Below are positions 38,017 through 45,965 of a DNA stretch of 64,000 bases, piece after piece (the first letter of the stretch is position 1; every line of letters starts with the position of its first letter). Origin of the DNA: Winogradskyella echinorum (GTDB lineage Bacteria > Bacteroidota > Bacteroidia > Flavobacteriales > Flavobacteriaceae); NCBI RefSeq assembly GCF_014297365.1, contig NZ_JACOQD010000001.1:930001-994000 (forward strand). Reading direction: 5' to 3'. The position numbers and the translations under genes were made by a program. Below the pieces are notes generated by a model. That model searched no databases and had not been told where the DNA came from. It was given only the letters and a program-made list of their open reading frames with translations.

Positions 38017-39417
38017 TAGCTCTAAAAAGGCTTCGGGTAAATTGTTTGAAAGTCTATCGATGACCTTAATCATTAATTGTTTTTGGTTTTTTGTAGGATG
38101 AATCGCTTTAAGTGGTGCCTTAATTTCTTCTAATAAACGATTAGAATTTATTTGTCCTTCCATATATCTTGAAAGTGAAATACTCCAAAAAATATTTGGA
38201 ACATAGTTGTTTTGTTTTTGCCGTTCACTTTCCTTTTCAATTAGGTTAAACTTTGAGGCTAGCTTTAAAACTTCCTCATATTTTTCAAGAATTATCAATA
38301 CATTAATATATGAGGTAAAAAAATGATGCCAGCGATGGTTTAAGACTTCATTTTTATATTTTTTTAAAAAGGTTTTTGCAGTAGATTCAGCAAGTTTATG
38401 TTTTTGAAGTTCAGACAGAACACGCACGCGATACGAACAATAGCCTATTTTTTGATGGTAATTATGAGTCTCCTTATATAGATCGTGATGCTGTTCTAAT
38501 AAAGTAAAAGCACCTTCTGGTTTATTATTTCTCAATAAAATGGCAACCAAATTATTTAGATACATTAGAGCATCATTATTCTTTTGCCTTATAGATAAAT
38601 AACCATAAAATTCAGCTTCTTCAAACTCATCTTGTTTAGAGTGAAGCAATACTCGGCTTGCATAATAATTAGATAATAAACGTCTAGAGTACATTTCACC
38701 TTCACTGAAATAATAATCAATTTGGTTAAAAATAACTTTTAGCTTATCGTTCTCGTTATAATTGGTGTACATAAAAGCGAGTAAAACAAATGCCTGATAT
38801 CTGTTTTTGCCATCTATATTTTTATCATTAAAAACGTCGAGTAACCACGTTTCTAAATGTTTTGTTTCGTTATTATTTCGGGTGTATTGATTAGTAATTT
38901 CTGTAGTTGCCTTGTAGAGTTTATCTTTTATCTCTTTGGCTTCTGCGTACTTAGTTTTGTATGTTTCTATAAAATCTGCTACGACATCATGGTCTTTGTA
39001 GCGCATTCTTACTAATAGATAAGACTTATATTCCTTAGCAAGCTCATATAAATTCTGAAAATTGAACTCAATATTTTTATAGGATGAAATATAATTTAAA
39101 AAGTCTTTTTCTTCGTTTGAAGCAATAGCATCTGTTAGGATTTTTTTATTTAAAGACATAATCCATGCAATTGTAGCATCTACATCTATGCTTGCAAGTT
39201 TTTTCTCAATCCAATCTTTTATATAGGAATATTTTCGTTTATCAATTGTAGAATCAAAAACTACAGGTTTGTTTTGAGATAAAGCATTAGCAATAACTAA
39301 TGAAATTATATTGCGTTTTTCAGAGTCCGTAAACTGATATCTATTTTCTAGATATTTGGCTTCATTAGGTAAAATGGTTTTACTAAACTCTGTAAATTTT
39401 TTAAGCTTTGTTTTCAT
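38002..39417 (-). CDS. Helical-repeat protein, unknown function
   Basis: 471 residues, entirely helical, with no signal peptide or membrane segment. From about residue 200 onward, paired helices of about 35-40 residues (for example YASRVLLHSKQDEFEEAEFY, NLVAILLRNNKPEGAFTLLE, YRVRVLSELQKHKLAESTAK) look like degenerate TPR units, suggesting a scaffold or regulator. I recognise no catalytic motif. It overlaps the upstream hydrolase gene by 4 bases, so it belongs to the symporter-ligase-hydrolase operon. It could be a locus-specific control protein, but nothing shows this. Confidence 0.6.
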   Translation of the reverse strand: MKTKLKKFTEFSKTILPNEAKYLENRYQFTDSEKRNIISLVIANALSQNKPVVFDSTIDKRKYSYIKDWIEKKLASIDVDATIAWIMSLNKKILTDAIASNEEKDFLNYISSYKNIEFNFQNLYELAKEYKSYLLVRMRYKDHDVVADFIETYKTKYAEAKEIKDKLYKATTEITNQYTRNNNETKHLETWLLDVFNDKNIDGKNRYQAFVLLAFMYTNYNENDKLKVIFNQIDYYFSEGEMYSRRLLSNYYASRVLLHSKQDEFEEAEFYGYLSIRQKNNDALMYLNNLVAILLRNNKPEGAFTLLEQHHDLYKETHNYHQKIGYCSYRVRVLSELQKHKLAESTAKTFLKKYKNEVLNHRWHHFFTSYINVLIILEKYEEVLKLASKFNLIEKESERQKQNNYVPNIFWSISLSRYMEGQINSNRLLEEIKAPLKAIHPTKNQKQLMIKVIDRLSNNLPEAFLELKSHI

Positions 39418-40358
39418 TCTGCATCGACAAATTGCTGAATGAGCATATTAATTTCTGAAGGTTTTTCATATTGAACAAAATGTCCAGCATCTTTTATGTA
39501 CTTCACCTTTACAGATTTTATATACTTTTTAGCTACATTACCAACATCTTCAACACTTAGCTTTGGATTAAAATAACGGTTAGGAATCAGTGCATCCATA
39601 TCACCAAACACTACTAAGGTTGGTTGAGAAATGGCTTCTAAATCTTTAATAACAGGTTCATCTAACATGCCCGAAATACTGTTTGCTATAGCATCACAAT
39701 GTGCTTCAAAATCTGAAGCTTCTTTTATTTTTTTTCGGTCTTCAATCATTTTTGAAACCGATTCTGGTATGGTATGAAAATTAAGTGCGTAGTTTTTTTC
39801 AATTTGTGCATCGGTTGTGTTTTTAACCATTTCTGGCGAAAAATAACCCTTCATAAATGTTGCATTAGTTGCTGTAAATTGCTCTAAACCTGCAGGAGCA
39901 ACTAAAATTAATTTTTCAATAGTATTAGGATAAGCTGCAGCAAATTTTATACTGGCTTGGCCTCCCATGGAATGACCAACTAAGACGACATTTTTAAGCT
40001 GAAGTTTTTCTATAAATTTGTACAAAACTTCAGCAAAAAAGGAAGGTGTATACACAGCATCAGGTTTAGATGATTTTCCGTATCCAGGCAGATCTAAAGC
40101 AATGCATGTATATTGATCTTTTAGTGAGGCGATATTTTTAGACCAAGCATCAGAATTACTACTTAAACCATGCACAAATAAAAGTGTGATTTTATTGTTG
40201 CCTTCTTTTATATAGTTTATTTCCAAGCTGTCAATAGTTATGGCATGGGTTTTAAAATTATAATCTGAAAGTAATTCTTTCATTGGTTTTTTAGTGTTTT
40301 GAGAAAATAGTGTAGCGTTAAAAAAAAGAATTAATAATACTATTCCAAATCGTTTCAT
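39414..40358 (-). CDS. Exported alpha/beta hydrolase
   Basis: 314 residues with a signal peptide ending ATLFSQ, so periplasmic or outer-membrane-facing. Fold motifs are LLFVHGLSSNSDAW, the nucleophile elbow VGHSMGGQAS (Ser near residue 125), FGDMDALIPNRYF and the His in DAGHFVQYEKPSE. It overlaps genes on both sides by 4 bases. An exported esterase beside an acyl-CoA ligase, symporter and bdhA fits a hydroxyalkanoate-oligomer esterase acting before uptake by the symporter. The fold is certain, the substrate inferred. Confidence 0.85.
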   Translation of the reverse strand: MKRFGIVLLILFFNATLFSQNTKKPMKELLSDYNFKTHAITIDSLEINYIKEGNNKITLLFVHGLSSNSDAWSKNIASLKDQYTCIALDLPGYGKSSKPDAVYTPSFFAEVLYKFIEKLQLKNVVLVGHSMGGQASIKFAAAYPNTIEKLILVAPAGLEQFTATNATFMKGYFSPEMVKNTTDAQIEKNYALNFHTIPESVSKMIEDRKKIKEASDFEAHCDAIANSISGMLDEPVIKDLEAISQPTLVVFGDMDALIPNRYFNPKLSVEDVGNVAKKYIKSVKVKYIKDAGHFVQYEKPSEINMLIQQFVDAE

Positions 40359-41860
40359 TGTTGGGATTTTAAAGCGTTAAAATATTTATTGAGTTTTTTT
40401 CGAGATACTTTCCCGACACTGGTTATTGGAATTTCGTCTAGTATAAAAATGTACTTTGGGTGTTTAAAAGCTACCAAATTATTTTTTAATTCTTCACGTA
40501 TTTCAGTAACCGAAAGGTCTTTATTTGTTGAGGTTACAAAGGCTATACCACATTCTCCCCATTTGTCGTCTTTAACACTTAAAACAACCGCTTTTTTTAT
40601 GGCTTCTATCTGTTCTAATTGTGTTTCAATTTCTTGAGGATAGATATTTTCACCTCCAGAAATATACATGTCATTTTTACGACCTTTTATGTATAAAAAG
40701 CCTTCATTATCACTGTAGGCAAAATCGCCTGTGAATAACCAGCCTTTCTTAATTTTATTACTTGTTTTAACTGAGTTATTCCAATATCCTGGAGTAACGA
40801 TATCTCCTTTTATACAGAGTTCGCCAACTTCATATGGCTTTACAGTTTCTCCATTAGTATTCACAATTTTTATATCTAAATAAAAATTAGGTTTTCCAAT
40901 AGAATTAGGTTTAAGCTCTGTCATTTCATGGTGTAATGACGTAATGCTTGGTCCTGCTTCTGTCAATCCATAACCTGGTCTAATAAAAATGTTTTTCTCT
41001 TTTTTCCAAAAACTAACCAGTTCTGATGGCACTTTTTCGCCACCAGAAATAATATAACGCAACTTTCTAAGATTTACATCTTTAAAAACAGGTGTTTTTT
41101 GCATCATCAATAACATAGTTGGCAATGCCATAAATAAAGTGGTCTTATTGAGCTCTAAGAGACACAATATTTTTTCGGCATCAAATTTCTCTAACATGCC
41201 TATATGTGCTCCTTTATGTAATAATGGTGTTACGAAAACATGCCAGCCAGAGGTATGGTAAGGCGGTAATGTATTTATGGTAGAATCTCTGAATGTAATG
41301 CCGAGTTGCATGGAAGTATTTAGGCTGTTCCAAAATAACATTTTATTGGTGTAAACAACACCCTTTGGTGTACCAGTTGTGCCAGATGTATAGAAAATGA
41401 ATAACGGGTTATCTTCTTTAATCTGAAAAGTTTGAGTTGTTAAATATCCAGAAGTTTCATAATAATTAGATAATCTTTCAAAAGTTGAAATGTTTAAATT
41501 CTGAATTGGTAATTGTTCTGCTTTGTCTTTGTGATTGTTATTATAAATAAATAAACTTGGTGTGCAATCAACAACCAATTTAGATATTTCATTAACAGAC
41601 TGTCTGTAATTTAATGGTACCAAAACAAGTCCCATTCGCTGGCATGTAACAAACAGAACCATGTACTCTAAACCATGATCTGCTAAAACTGCTATTCTAT
41701 CACCTTCTTCGAGATGGAATTCTGTAAATTTTTTAACTAAACGATTGGCATAGATATGTAATTCGCTATAAGTATAGCTTTTATTAGCATCATACGAAGT
41801 AATAGCGACTTTATCGGGAGTGTAATCTGCCCATTTAGCTGTCCAATCTAACCTATCCAC
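40355..41860 (-). CDS. Acyl-CoA synthetase (class I adenylate-forming)
   Basis: 501 residues. The AMP-binding P-loop is FIFYTSGTTGTPKGVVYTN near residue 150; then GYGLTEAGPSITS, the hinge region FTGDFAYSDNEGFLYIKGRK, MYISGGENIYPQEIE, and the catalytic Lys in ITSVGKVSRKKL near the C-terminus. It activates a carboxylic acid to its CoA thioester with ATP. In this operon acetoacetate or 3-hydroxybutyrate is the likely acid, which would lead to acetoacetyl-CoA; the motifs alone do not fix chain length. It overlaps the symporter gene by 8 bases. Confidence 0.9.
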   Translation of the reverse strand: MDRLDWTAKWADYTPDKVAITSYDANKSYTYSELHIYANRLVKKFTEFHLEEGDRIAVLADHGLEYMVLFVTCQRMGLVLVPLNYRQSVNEISKLVVDCTPSLFIYNNNHKDKAEQLPIQNLNISTFERLSNYYETSGYLTTQTFQIKEDNPLFIFYTSGTTGTPKGVVYTNKMLFWNSLNTSMQLGITFRDSTINTLPPYHTSGWHVFVTPLLHKGAHIGMLEKFDAEKILCLLELNKTTLFMALPTMLLMMQKTPVFKDVNLRKLRYIISGGEKVPSELVSFWKKEKNIFIRPGYGLTEAGPSITSLHHEMTELKPNSIGKPNFYLDIKIVNTNGETVKPYEVGELCIKGDIVTPGYWNNSVKTSNKIKKGWLFTGDFAYSDNEGFLYIKGRKNDMYISGGENIYPQEIETQLEQIEAIKKAVVLSVKDDKWGECGIAFVTSTNKDLSVTEIREELKNNLVAFKHPKYIFILDEIPITSVGKVSRKKLNKYFNALKSQQ

Positions 41861-43346
41861 GTTCTACTTTTTTTGAATCTATTTTAAATATAATATAACC
41901 AACAATTAAAGATGTGATAATTCCTATTGCAGCTGAAACACCAGGATTATTTACTGGTTCTTGCATGTAGGGCGTCAATCTGCCATAATAAATTCCAAAA
42001 TGCACTACAATAGCAGTAATACTAGCAATAAATACAGATCGGGTTGAAACATGTTTTAAAAATGTGCCAAATAAAACAGGTACAAAAGCAGCGGCGAAGT
42101 AGGCATAGACCCCATTTTGGGCGAAAATTGCCACACTAACGTTAGGGTTTTTTATCTGTTCCCAGCTTAATAAAAAGCTTACAATACCTAAAACTATTAT
42201 AACCACTTTATTTATGGTTATGGTCTTTTCAGTAAATTTATCATTAAATAGAGGATTAATTATATCTGAAGTAATAGTTATAGATAAAGATTGAATTAAA
42301 CTTTCTAAAGTAGATAAACCTGCGGAAATTAAACCCACCACAATAACTAAACCAACAGCCACCGAGAACTTTGTGACTACATAGGTTGGAATAATTTCAT
42401 CCATTCGTAGTTTCTCACCATTTACCATAAAATCTGGAAAACTGATACGAGCATAAAGGCCAACAATAACAACTAAAAAGAAAACAATCATAAAAGCAAT
42501 ACCACTAAATAGATAGGAATTAATTTTACTGGAATCCTTTAGTAATAGGGATTTGGTAATAATATGTGGTTGACAAACAATCGCAACACCAATAACAATT
42601 TGGGTTAATATAATTTCAAAATAATCTCTAAACAAGAAACTCGATGGGTTCGTAGATTTTGTTAAATTAGGATCAATTGCGTTTAGTTTATCCATAAAAC
42701 CAGTAACACCATTTGCAAAATATTCCGAACCAGATCCTATTAATATTAGAGCTACAATACACATTATTATTGCTTGGATGGTATTGGTGTAAACCATAGA
42801 ATTTGCACCACCAAACATCATATACCCAAATACAAAAGCAGTAATTGCCATAAGTACGTAAAACGGTTCTGCGTTTAGTGATTTTGAAATTACTTGTGTT
42901 AGTCCTACATTAATAAGTACAATAAATGTAATTAATAACAGTGCAATAAAACCAAAGAAGAAGGCATAACTTTTACTTTTATATCGTTTGCCTATCCATT
43001 GTGCCATAGTTGTAGCCTTTACTGCATTCCCTTGTTTAACAAAGCCTTTTGTAAAAACAATTAGGGAAATAAATGCCGCAGTTGGCAATACAATAGCAAA
43101 AGAAATAACTCCAGAAATACCATAAAGTGCAATAAATCCAGGATTTATAATAAAGGTGGCAGCACTTGTCATGGAAGCTGCTAAGGACAAACCAACAACC
43201 CAAGATGGAAAGCCAATATTGCCAACGGCATAATCTTTTATGTTCGTGTTTTTACGAGCGCCTCTAATGACGAAAAATAATATTACAGCAGCATAAACTG
43301 CTAATAAAATCCACATATACGTCACTAACTTGTCTGATGCTATCAT
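41853..43346 (-). CDS. Sodium:solute symporter (SSS family)
   Basis: 497 residues with about 13 membrane helices: an N-terminal helix, then the SSS core (PSWVVGLSLAASMTSAATFI near residue 47, TTMAQWIGKRY near residue 110, GLISAGLSTLESLIQSLSIT near residue 340). Members carry short carboxylic acids, sugars or amino acids with Na+. As first gene of the operon with an acyl-CoA ligase and an exported esterase, it probably brings in a short organic acid such as 3-hydroxybutyrate or acetoacetate. The substrate is inferred. Confidence 0.9.
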   Translation of the reverse strand: MIASDKLVTYMWILLAVYAAVILFFVIRGARKNTNIKDYAVGNIGFPSWVVGLSLAASMTSAATFIINPGFIALYGISGVISFAIVLPTAAFISLIVFTKGFVKQGNAVKATTMAQWIGKRYKSKSYAFFFGFIALLLITFIVLINVGLTQVISKSLNAEPFYVLMAITAFVFGYMMFGGANSMVYTNTIQAIIMCIVALILIGSGSEYFANGVTGFMDKLNAIDPNLTKSTNPSSFLFRDYFEIILTQIVIGVAIVCQPHIITKSLLLKDSSKINSYLFSGIAFMIVFFLVVIVGLYARISFPDFMVNGEKLRMDEIIPTYVVTKFSVAVGLVIVVGLISAGLSTLESLIQSLSITITSDIINPLFNDKFTEKTITINKVVIIVLGIVSFLLSWEQIKNPNVSVAIFAQNGVYAYFAAAFVPVLFGTFLKHVSTRSVFIASITAIVVHFGIYYGRLTPYMQEPVNNPGVSAAIGIITSLIVGYIIFKIDSKKVERG

Positions 43347-43428
43347 TGTTTTTATTAGTCTTTAAAACAAATAACAAACTTTAAATAATTCTAGTCCTTA
43401 CTATTTTATTTTATACAGGTGTGACTTT

Positions 43429-43493
43429 TGAGTTATATTGAGTTTATTTTATAGTAAATACTAATTTATATAAATAAAATAGAAGTGCGACTT
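43429..43493 (-). promoter_or_regulatory. Paired AAGTCRCAC motifs upstream of the symporter operon
   Basis: On the minus strand AAGTCACAC at 43429-43437 and AAGTCGCAC at 43485-43493, 83 and 139 bases before the symporter start. They match the pair before the TonB receptor gene. The rest of the gap 43347-43730 is AT-rich, with a plus-strand TATATTTG at 43656-43663 but no matching -33 box. Confidence 0.5.
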
Positions 43494-43730
43494 ATTGTTA
43501 CGTAAATTAATTGGGATAGTTTTTATAATACTTTTATGATGCTTCGTTCATTACATTGGTTTGTATCTATTAAGAAGGTTAAATGAGATATCAAATTGGC
43601 CAAAATTAAAAGAGTAACTAACCGTTCTTAGAAATAGTTTCGCTATTACATATACTATATTTGAATGTTGAATAAAATCTAAACGAATAGGCTTAAAACG
43701 ATGGAAATTTCTAAAACAAGTCTAAAAACT

Positions 43731-43907
43731 TTAGGCAACTTTTTTAAGAAGATCAAAGCAAGGGCATTTTTTACAGCGCTTATTTTCTGCCTTTTTGTAC
43801 TTTTTACAGCACTTGGATTTTACTTTACCTAAAGCATCAAAACCAGAAGTTTGAAGAACTTTAATTCGTTCTTCTTTTAGTTTTTTGTTTTTCTTTTTTT
43901 TGCCCAT
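43731..43907 (-). CDS. Small Lys/Cys-rich protein
   Basis: 58 residues from the Met at 43907 (MGKKKKNKKLKEERIKVL); a frame reaching 43949 has an unconvincing extra N-terminus. The second half is VKSKCCKKYKKAE then KRCKKCPCFDLLKKVA, with five Cys in a pattern (CC...CxxCxC) that could bind zinc. Very basic, cytoplasmic. I believe similar small proteins recur in Flavobacteriaceae, but no function is known to me. It lies 81 bases before the ferritin stop codon region, in the same orientation as ferritin. Confidence 0.65.
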   Translation of the reverse strand: MGKKKKNKKLKEERIKVLQTSGFDALGKVKSKCCKKYKKAENKRCKKCPCFDLLKKVA

Positions 43908-43988
43908 TTGCAGTTCCCTATGGATTGGGATCTTTAAATTCGGCAACAAAAATAGTTATTTTTATTAATTCTAAATAAACTTTAACAC

Positions 43989-44513
43989 TTAAATTCCAGC
44001 GCCAGGTGTCTGAGCAGCAGAGCTTACTGTAAGTTGTTGTATATCTCTATCAAACAAATACAAGCCACCTTTGTCATCTCCAATCATATTTATTTTATCA
44101 AGGATCGTTCTTGCCATAGCTTCTTCTTCAATTTGCTCGGCAACATACCATTGCAAGAAATTGTGTGTAGCATAGTCTCTTTCCTCAAGTGAAATATGAA
44201 CAAGCTCATTAATGCTTTCGGATACAAAAACCTCGTGCTCTAATAGTTTTTTAAACATTTCTTTGAAAGACTTAAACGTAACATTTGGTGCATTAAGCTC
44301 AGATATTTGTGCATGTCCACCACGTTCGTTAATAAACTTTACCAATTTTAGCATATGCTCACGTTCTTCATCAGATTGGTCGTACATAAAGTTAGAAATA
44401 CCTTCTAATCCTTTTACTTCTGCCCAAACTGCCATGGCAAGATATACCTGAGACGATTCGGCTTCTATACGTATCTGCTTGTTTAATGCAGCTTCTATTG
44501 ATTTTGATAACAT
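43989..44513 (-). CDS. ftnA: Ferritin
   Basis: 174 residues from the Met at 44513 (MLSKSIEAALNKQIRIEAES), the usual length for bacterial non-heme ferritin; the longer frame to 44567 adds an unlikely tail. Ferroxidase ligands are visible: Glu17, Glu50 and His53 (DEEREHMLKL), with a later Glu near 94 (LLEHEVFVSESI) and Gln near 127 (YVAEQIEEEAMART). It stores iron as a 24-subunit shell. No Fur site was recognised upstream. Confidence 0.94.
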   Translation of the reverse strand: MLSKSIEAALNKQIRIEAESSQVYLAMAVWAEVKGLEGISNFMYDQSDEEREHMLKLVKFINERGGHAQISELNAPNVTFKSFKEMFKKLLEHEVFVSESINELVHISLEERDYATHNFLQWYVAEQIEEEAMARTILDKINMIGDDKGGLYLFDRDIQQLTVSSAAQTPGAGI

Positions 44514-44622
44514 AATTCCTTTTTTACCAAAGATACAGACAATCAGCTTTATTCTAAAACTATTCAAAGCGCGATGTTGCCTATGGAGCGTAATTCAGAT
44601 TTAATCTAATTTGAGTTAGAAT

Positions 44623-44654
44623 TTTGATTTTACCCATATTTTATAGCATATTTG
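44623..44654 (+). promoter_or_regulatory. Bacteroidota sigma-A promoter
   Basis: TTTG at 44623-44626 and CATATTTG at 44647-44654, spaced 20 bases; one base off the TAnnTTTG consensus. The start of transcription should fall near 44660. Confidence 0.6.
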
Positions 44655-44662
44655 CAACACTA

Positions 44663-44782
44663 ATGAGAAAAACAATGGTACATAGAGCACCAAAATCACT
44701 GATGTGTCAGTGGGATTATCGTGGAAATAGCATTGAATTATTTCAACGACAAGGACGTTATGTATCTATTTTTAATCATTAA
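44663..44782 (+). CDS. Possible 39-residue small protein
   Basis: ATG at 44663, 3 or so bases after the predicted transcription start, would make a leaderless message for MRKTMVHRAPKSLMCQWDYR followed by 19 more residues ending SIFNH. It has its own promoter and terminator. The composition (basic, two Cys-free hairpins apart from one Cys, aromatic-rich) is not obviously random, but there is no family evidence. The alternative is that the RNA is the functional product. Confidence 0.3.
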   Translation: MRKTMVHRAPKSLMCQWDYRGNSIELFQRQGRYVSIFNH

Positions 44783-44820
44783 TTGTATATGATTTAAACA
44801 CAAAAACTATAAATAGTACA

Positions 44821-44849
44821 AGCGTCCAAGAAGTTGGGCGCTTTTTTTA
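44821..44849 (+). terminator. Terminator of the small transcription unit
   Basis: AGCGTCCAA (44821-44829) and TTGGGCGCT (44834-44842) pair over 9 bases (one T-G) around a GAAG loop, followed by seven T residues. Confidence 0.88.
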
Positions 44850-45033
44850 TGAAAAAAATTAGAAAAATTTGAAACTAGACTTTAAAAACTAAAATAACAC
44901 GTATTGAAGACTAAGCAATTGGGAGACAGACGCTTGCCAAAAACCTTCAAACATCTGCATAAAGCGGACAGGAATTTCCTTGCTTAAAAACAATATAACT
45001 AACTAAAAATCAATTAATTAAATTGTTTTTTTA

Positions 45034-45066
45034 TTTGGAATTTTCAAAAATTACATTTTATATTTG
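45034..45066 (+). promoter_or_regulatory. Bacteroidota sigma-A promoter
   Basis: TTTG at 45034-45037 and an exact TATATTTG at 45059-45066, spaced 21 bases. Transcription should begin near 45073 and runs into the terminator at 45217-45252. The preceding 44851-45033 shows no gene, only a small AAGC...GCTT-type inverted repeat near 44967-44994. Confidence 0.7.
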
Positions 45067-45072
45067 CATCGC

Positions 45073-45252
45073 AGAATTAAACAATTCGCAATAACATAAT
45101 TAATAAAAAAACAAGAAGCCATGCTAAAGCATATAGTAGCATTTCAAAATTTAAGTTATGACCTCGAGTCATTTACAAGGCTTCGGTATTTTCTGTAGAT
45201 AATTTATTTCCCAGAGAAAAATCCGAAGCAAACAAACTGTTTCGGATTTTTT
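45073..45252 (+). ncRNA. Candidate structured RNA with three-way junction
   Basis: A promoter-to-terminator unit of about 180 bases. GAAGCC (45115-45120) pairs with GGCTTC (45179-45184), closing a junction with two arms: ATGCTA/TAGCAT (45121-45126 with 45137-45142) and ATGAC/GTCAT (45158-45162 with 45168-45172, loop CTCGA). A terminator follows 33 bases later. A 25-codon frame (45121-45198) overlaps the arms, so a leader peptide is possible. Position upstream of the TPR gene fits either an sRNA or an attenuator/riboswitch-like leader. No known family recognised. Confidence 0.45.
45217..45252 (+). terminator. Terminator upstream of the TPR gene
   Basis: AAATCCGAA (45219-45227) and TTCGGATTT (45241-45249), extended by flanking A/T and inner G-T, C-G and A-T pairs, then T residues. 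It lies between the promoter at 45034 and the gene at 45354, so it may act as an attenuator. Confidence 0.85.
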
Positions 45253-45284
45253 ATTTCAAAAAATTTAAGAATACATCAATCTGA

Positions 45285-45329
45285 ACAGTTTTAAGAGCAC
45301 CACCAAATGGTGTTGCATTTTAAAACAGT
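45285..45329 (+). repeat. Long imperfect hairpin before the TPR gene
   Basis: The two arms ACAGTTTTAAGAGCACCACC and GGTGTTGCATTTTAAAACAG, joined by AAAT, pair over most of their length, ending 24 bases before the ATG at 45354. It has no T run, so it is more likely an mRNA leader structure or protein site than a terminator. Confidence 0.5.
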
Positions 45330-45353
45330 AATAATCAATTGAATTAATATATC

Positions 45354-45938
45354 ATGGAAAATAATTTACATAACATCCATTTGTTTAGAGCCATTGAAGC
45401 CTATCCATGGGAATTAGAAAGAGCAGTTGAGGCATTAAATTACGCTTTGTCTTACGACCCAGAAAATGTAAAAGCCTTGCATTTAATGGCAAAAGTGCAC
45501 TACGAGCAATTGGGTGATAATGAAACGGCAAAAAAGTACTTTGAAACAGCTTTAGCGAGTCGATTGAATATACCAGATGTGTATCCGGATTACATACGGT
45601 TATTAATTAATAATCACGATTTTAAAGAAGCGCAAAGATTAATTGATTTTGCCAAAACCGTAAAAGGAATTGATAGAGCAAGTATCGCTTTAACTCAAGG
45701 ACAGTTATACGAAAGTATCGCTAAATATGAAGATGCTGAAAAAGTCCTTAAAGACGCAAAGCAATTAGCCTTAAATGATGATTTTATAAGTTTTGTTGAT
45801 ACTGTTTTATCTCGAGTTAAAAAGAAGAGAAAGATTCAAGCCAATGAAAATAGAATCATAGAAAATCAGGTTAAAAAAGAAGCTGAAACTGAAGTTAAAA
45901 ACAGTTGGTTTCAGAATCGGTTAAATAATTTATTGTAA
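45354..45938 (+). CDS. TPR-repeat protein upstream of the tRNA array
   Basis: 194 residues, helical, cytoplasmic. TPR-like units are visible: ELERAVEALNYALSYDPENV and VKALHLMAKVHYEQLGDNET then AKKYFETALASRLNIPDVY; DYIRLLINNHDFKEAQRLI; and IALTQGQLYESIAKYEDAEK. The C-terminal about 45 residues are highly charged (RVKKKRKIQANE), able to bind nucleic acid, and end in WFQNRLNNLL. It lies between a structured RNA unit and the tRNA-like array, 124 bases before the first tRNA, so it may be part of the same system. No catalytic motif. Confidence 0.75.
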   Translation: MENNLHNIHLFRAIEAYPWELERAVEALNYALSYDPENVKALHLMAKVHYEQLGDNETAKKYFETALASRLNIPDVYPDYIRLLINNHDFKEAQRLIDFAKTVKGIDRASIALTQGQLYESIAKYEDAEKVLKDAKQLALNDDFISFVDTVLSRVKKKRKIQANENRIIENQVKKEAETEVKNSWFQNRLNNLL

Positions 45939-45965
45939 TAAAAAGAAAGGAGAATTTATATAAAA

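Larger units (their letters stand above)
44660..44850 (+). ncRNA. Candidate structured small RNA (or leaderless small mRNA)
   Basis: A self-contained transcription unit of about 190 bases: promoter at 44623-44654, a perfect CACTGA/TCAGTG hairpin with a TGTG loop (44697-44712), a longer stem-loop at 44720-44748 (CGTGGAAATA / TATTTCAACG, one mismatch), and a strong terminator. It also contains a 39-codon open frame starting almost at the predicted 5' end, so it could be a leaderless mRNA instead. I do not recognise a known RNA family. Confidence 0.4.

Noticed and set aside
44660-44850. 6S RNA as identity of the small transcription unit
   Set aside because: The 5' and 3' ends do not pair into the long bulged hairpin typical of 6S RNA.
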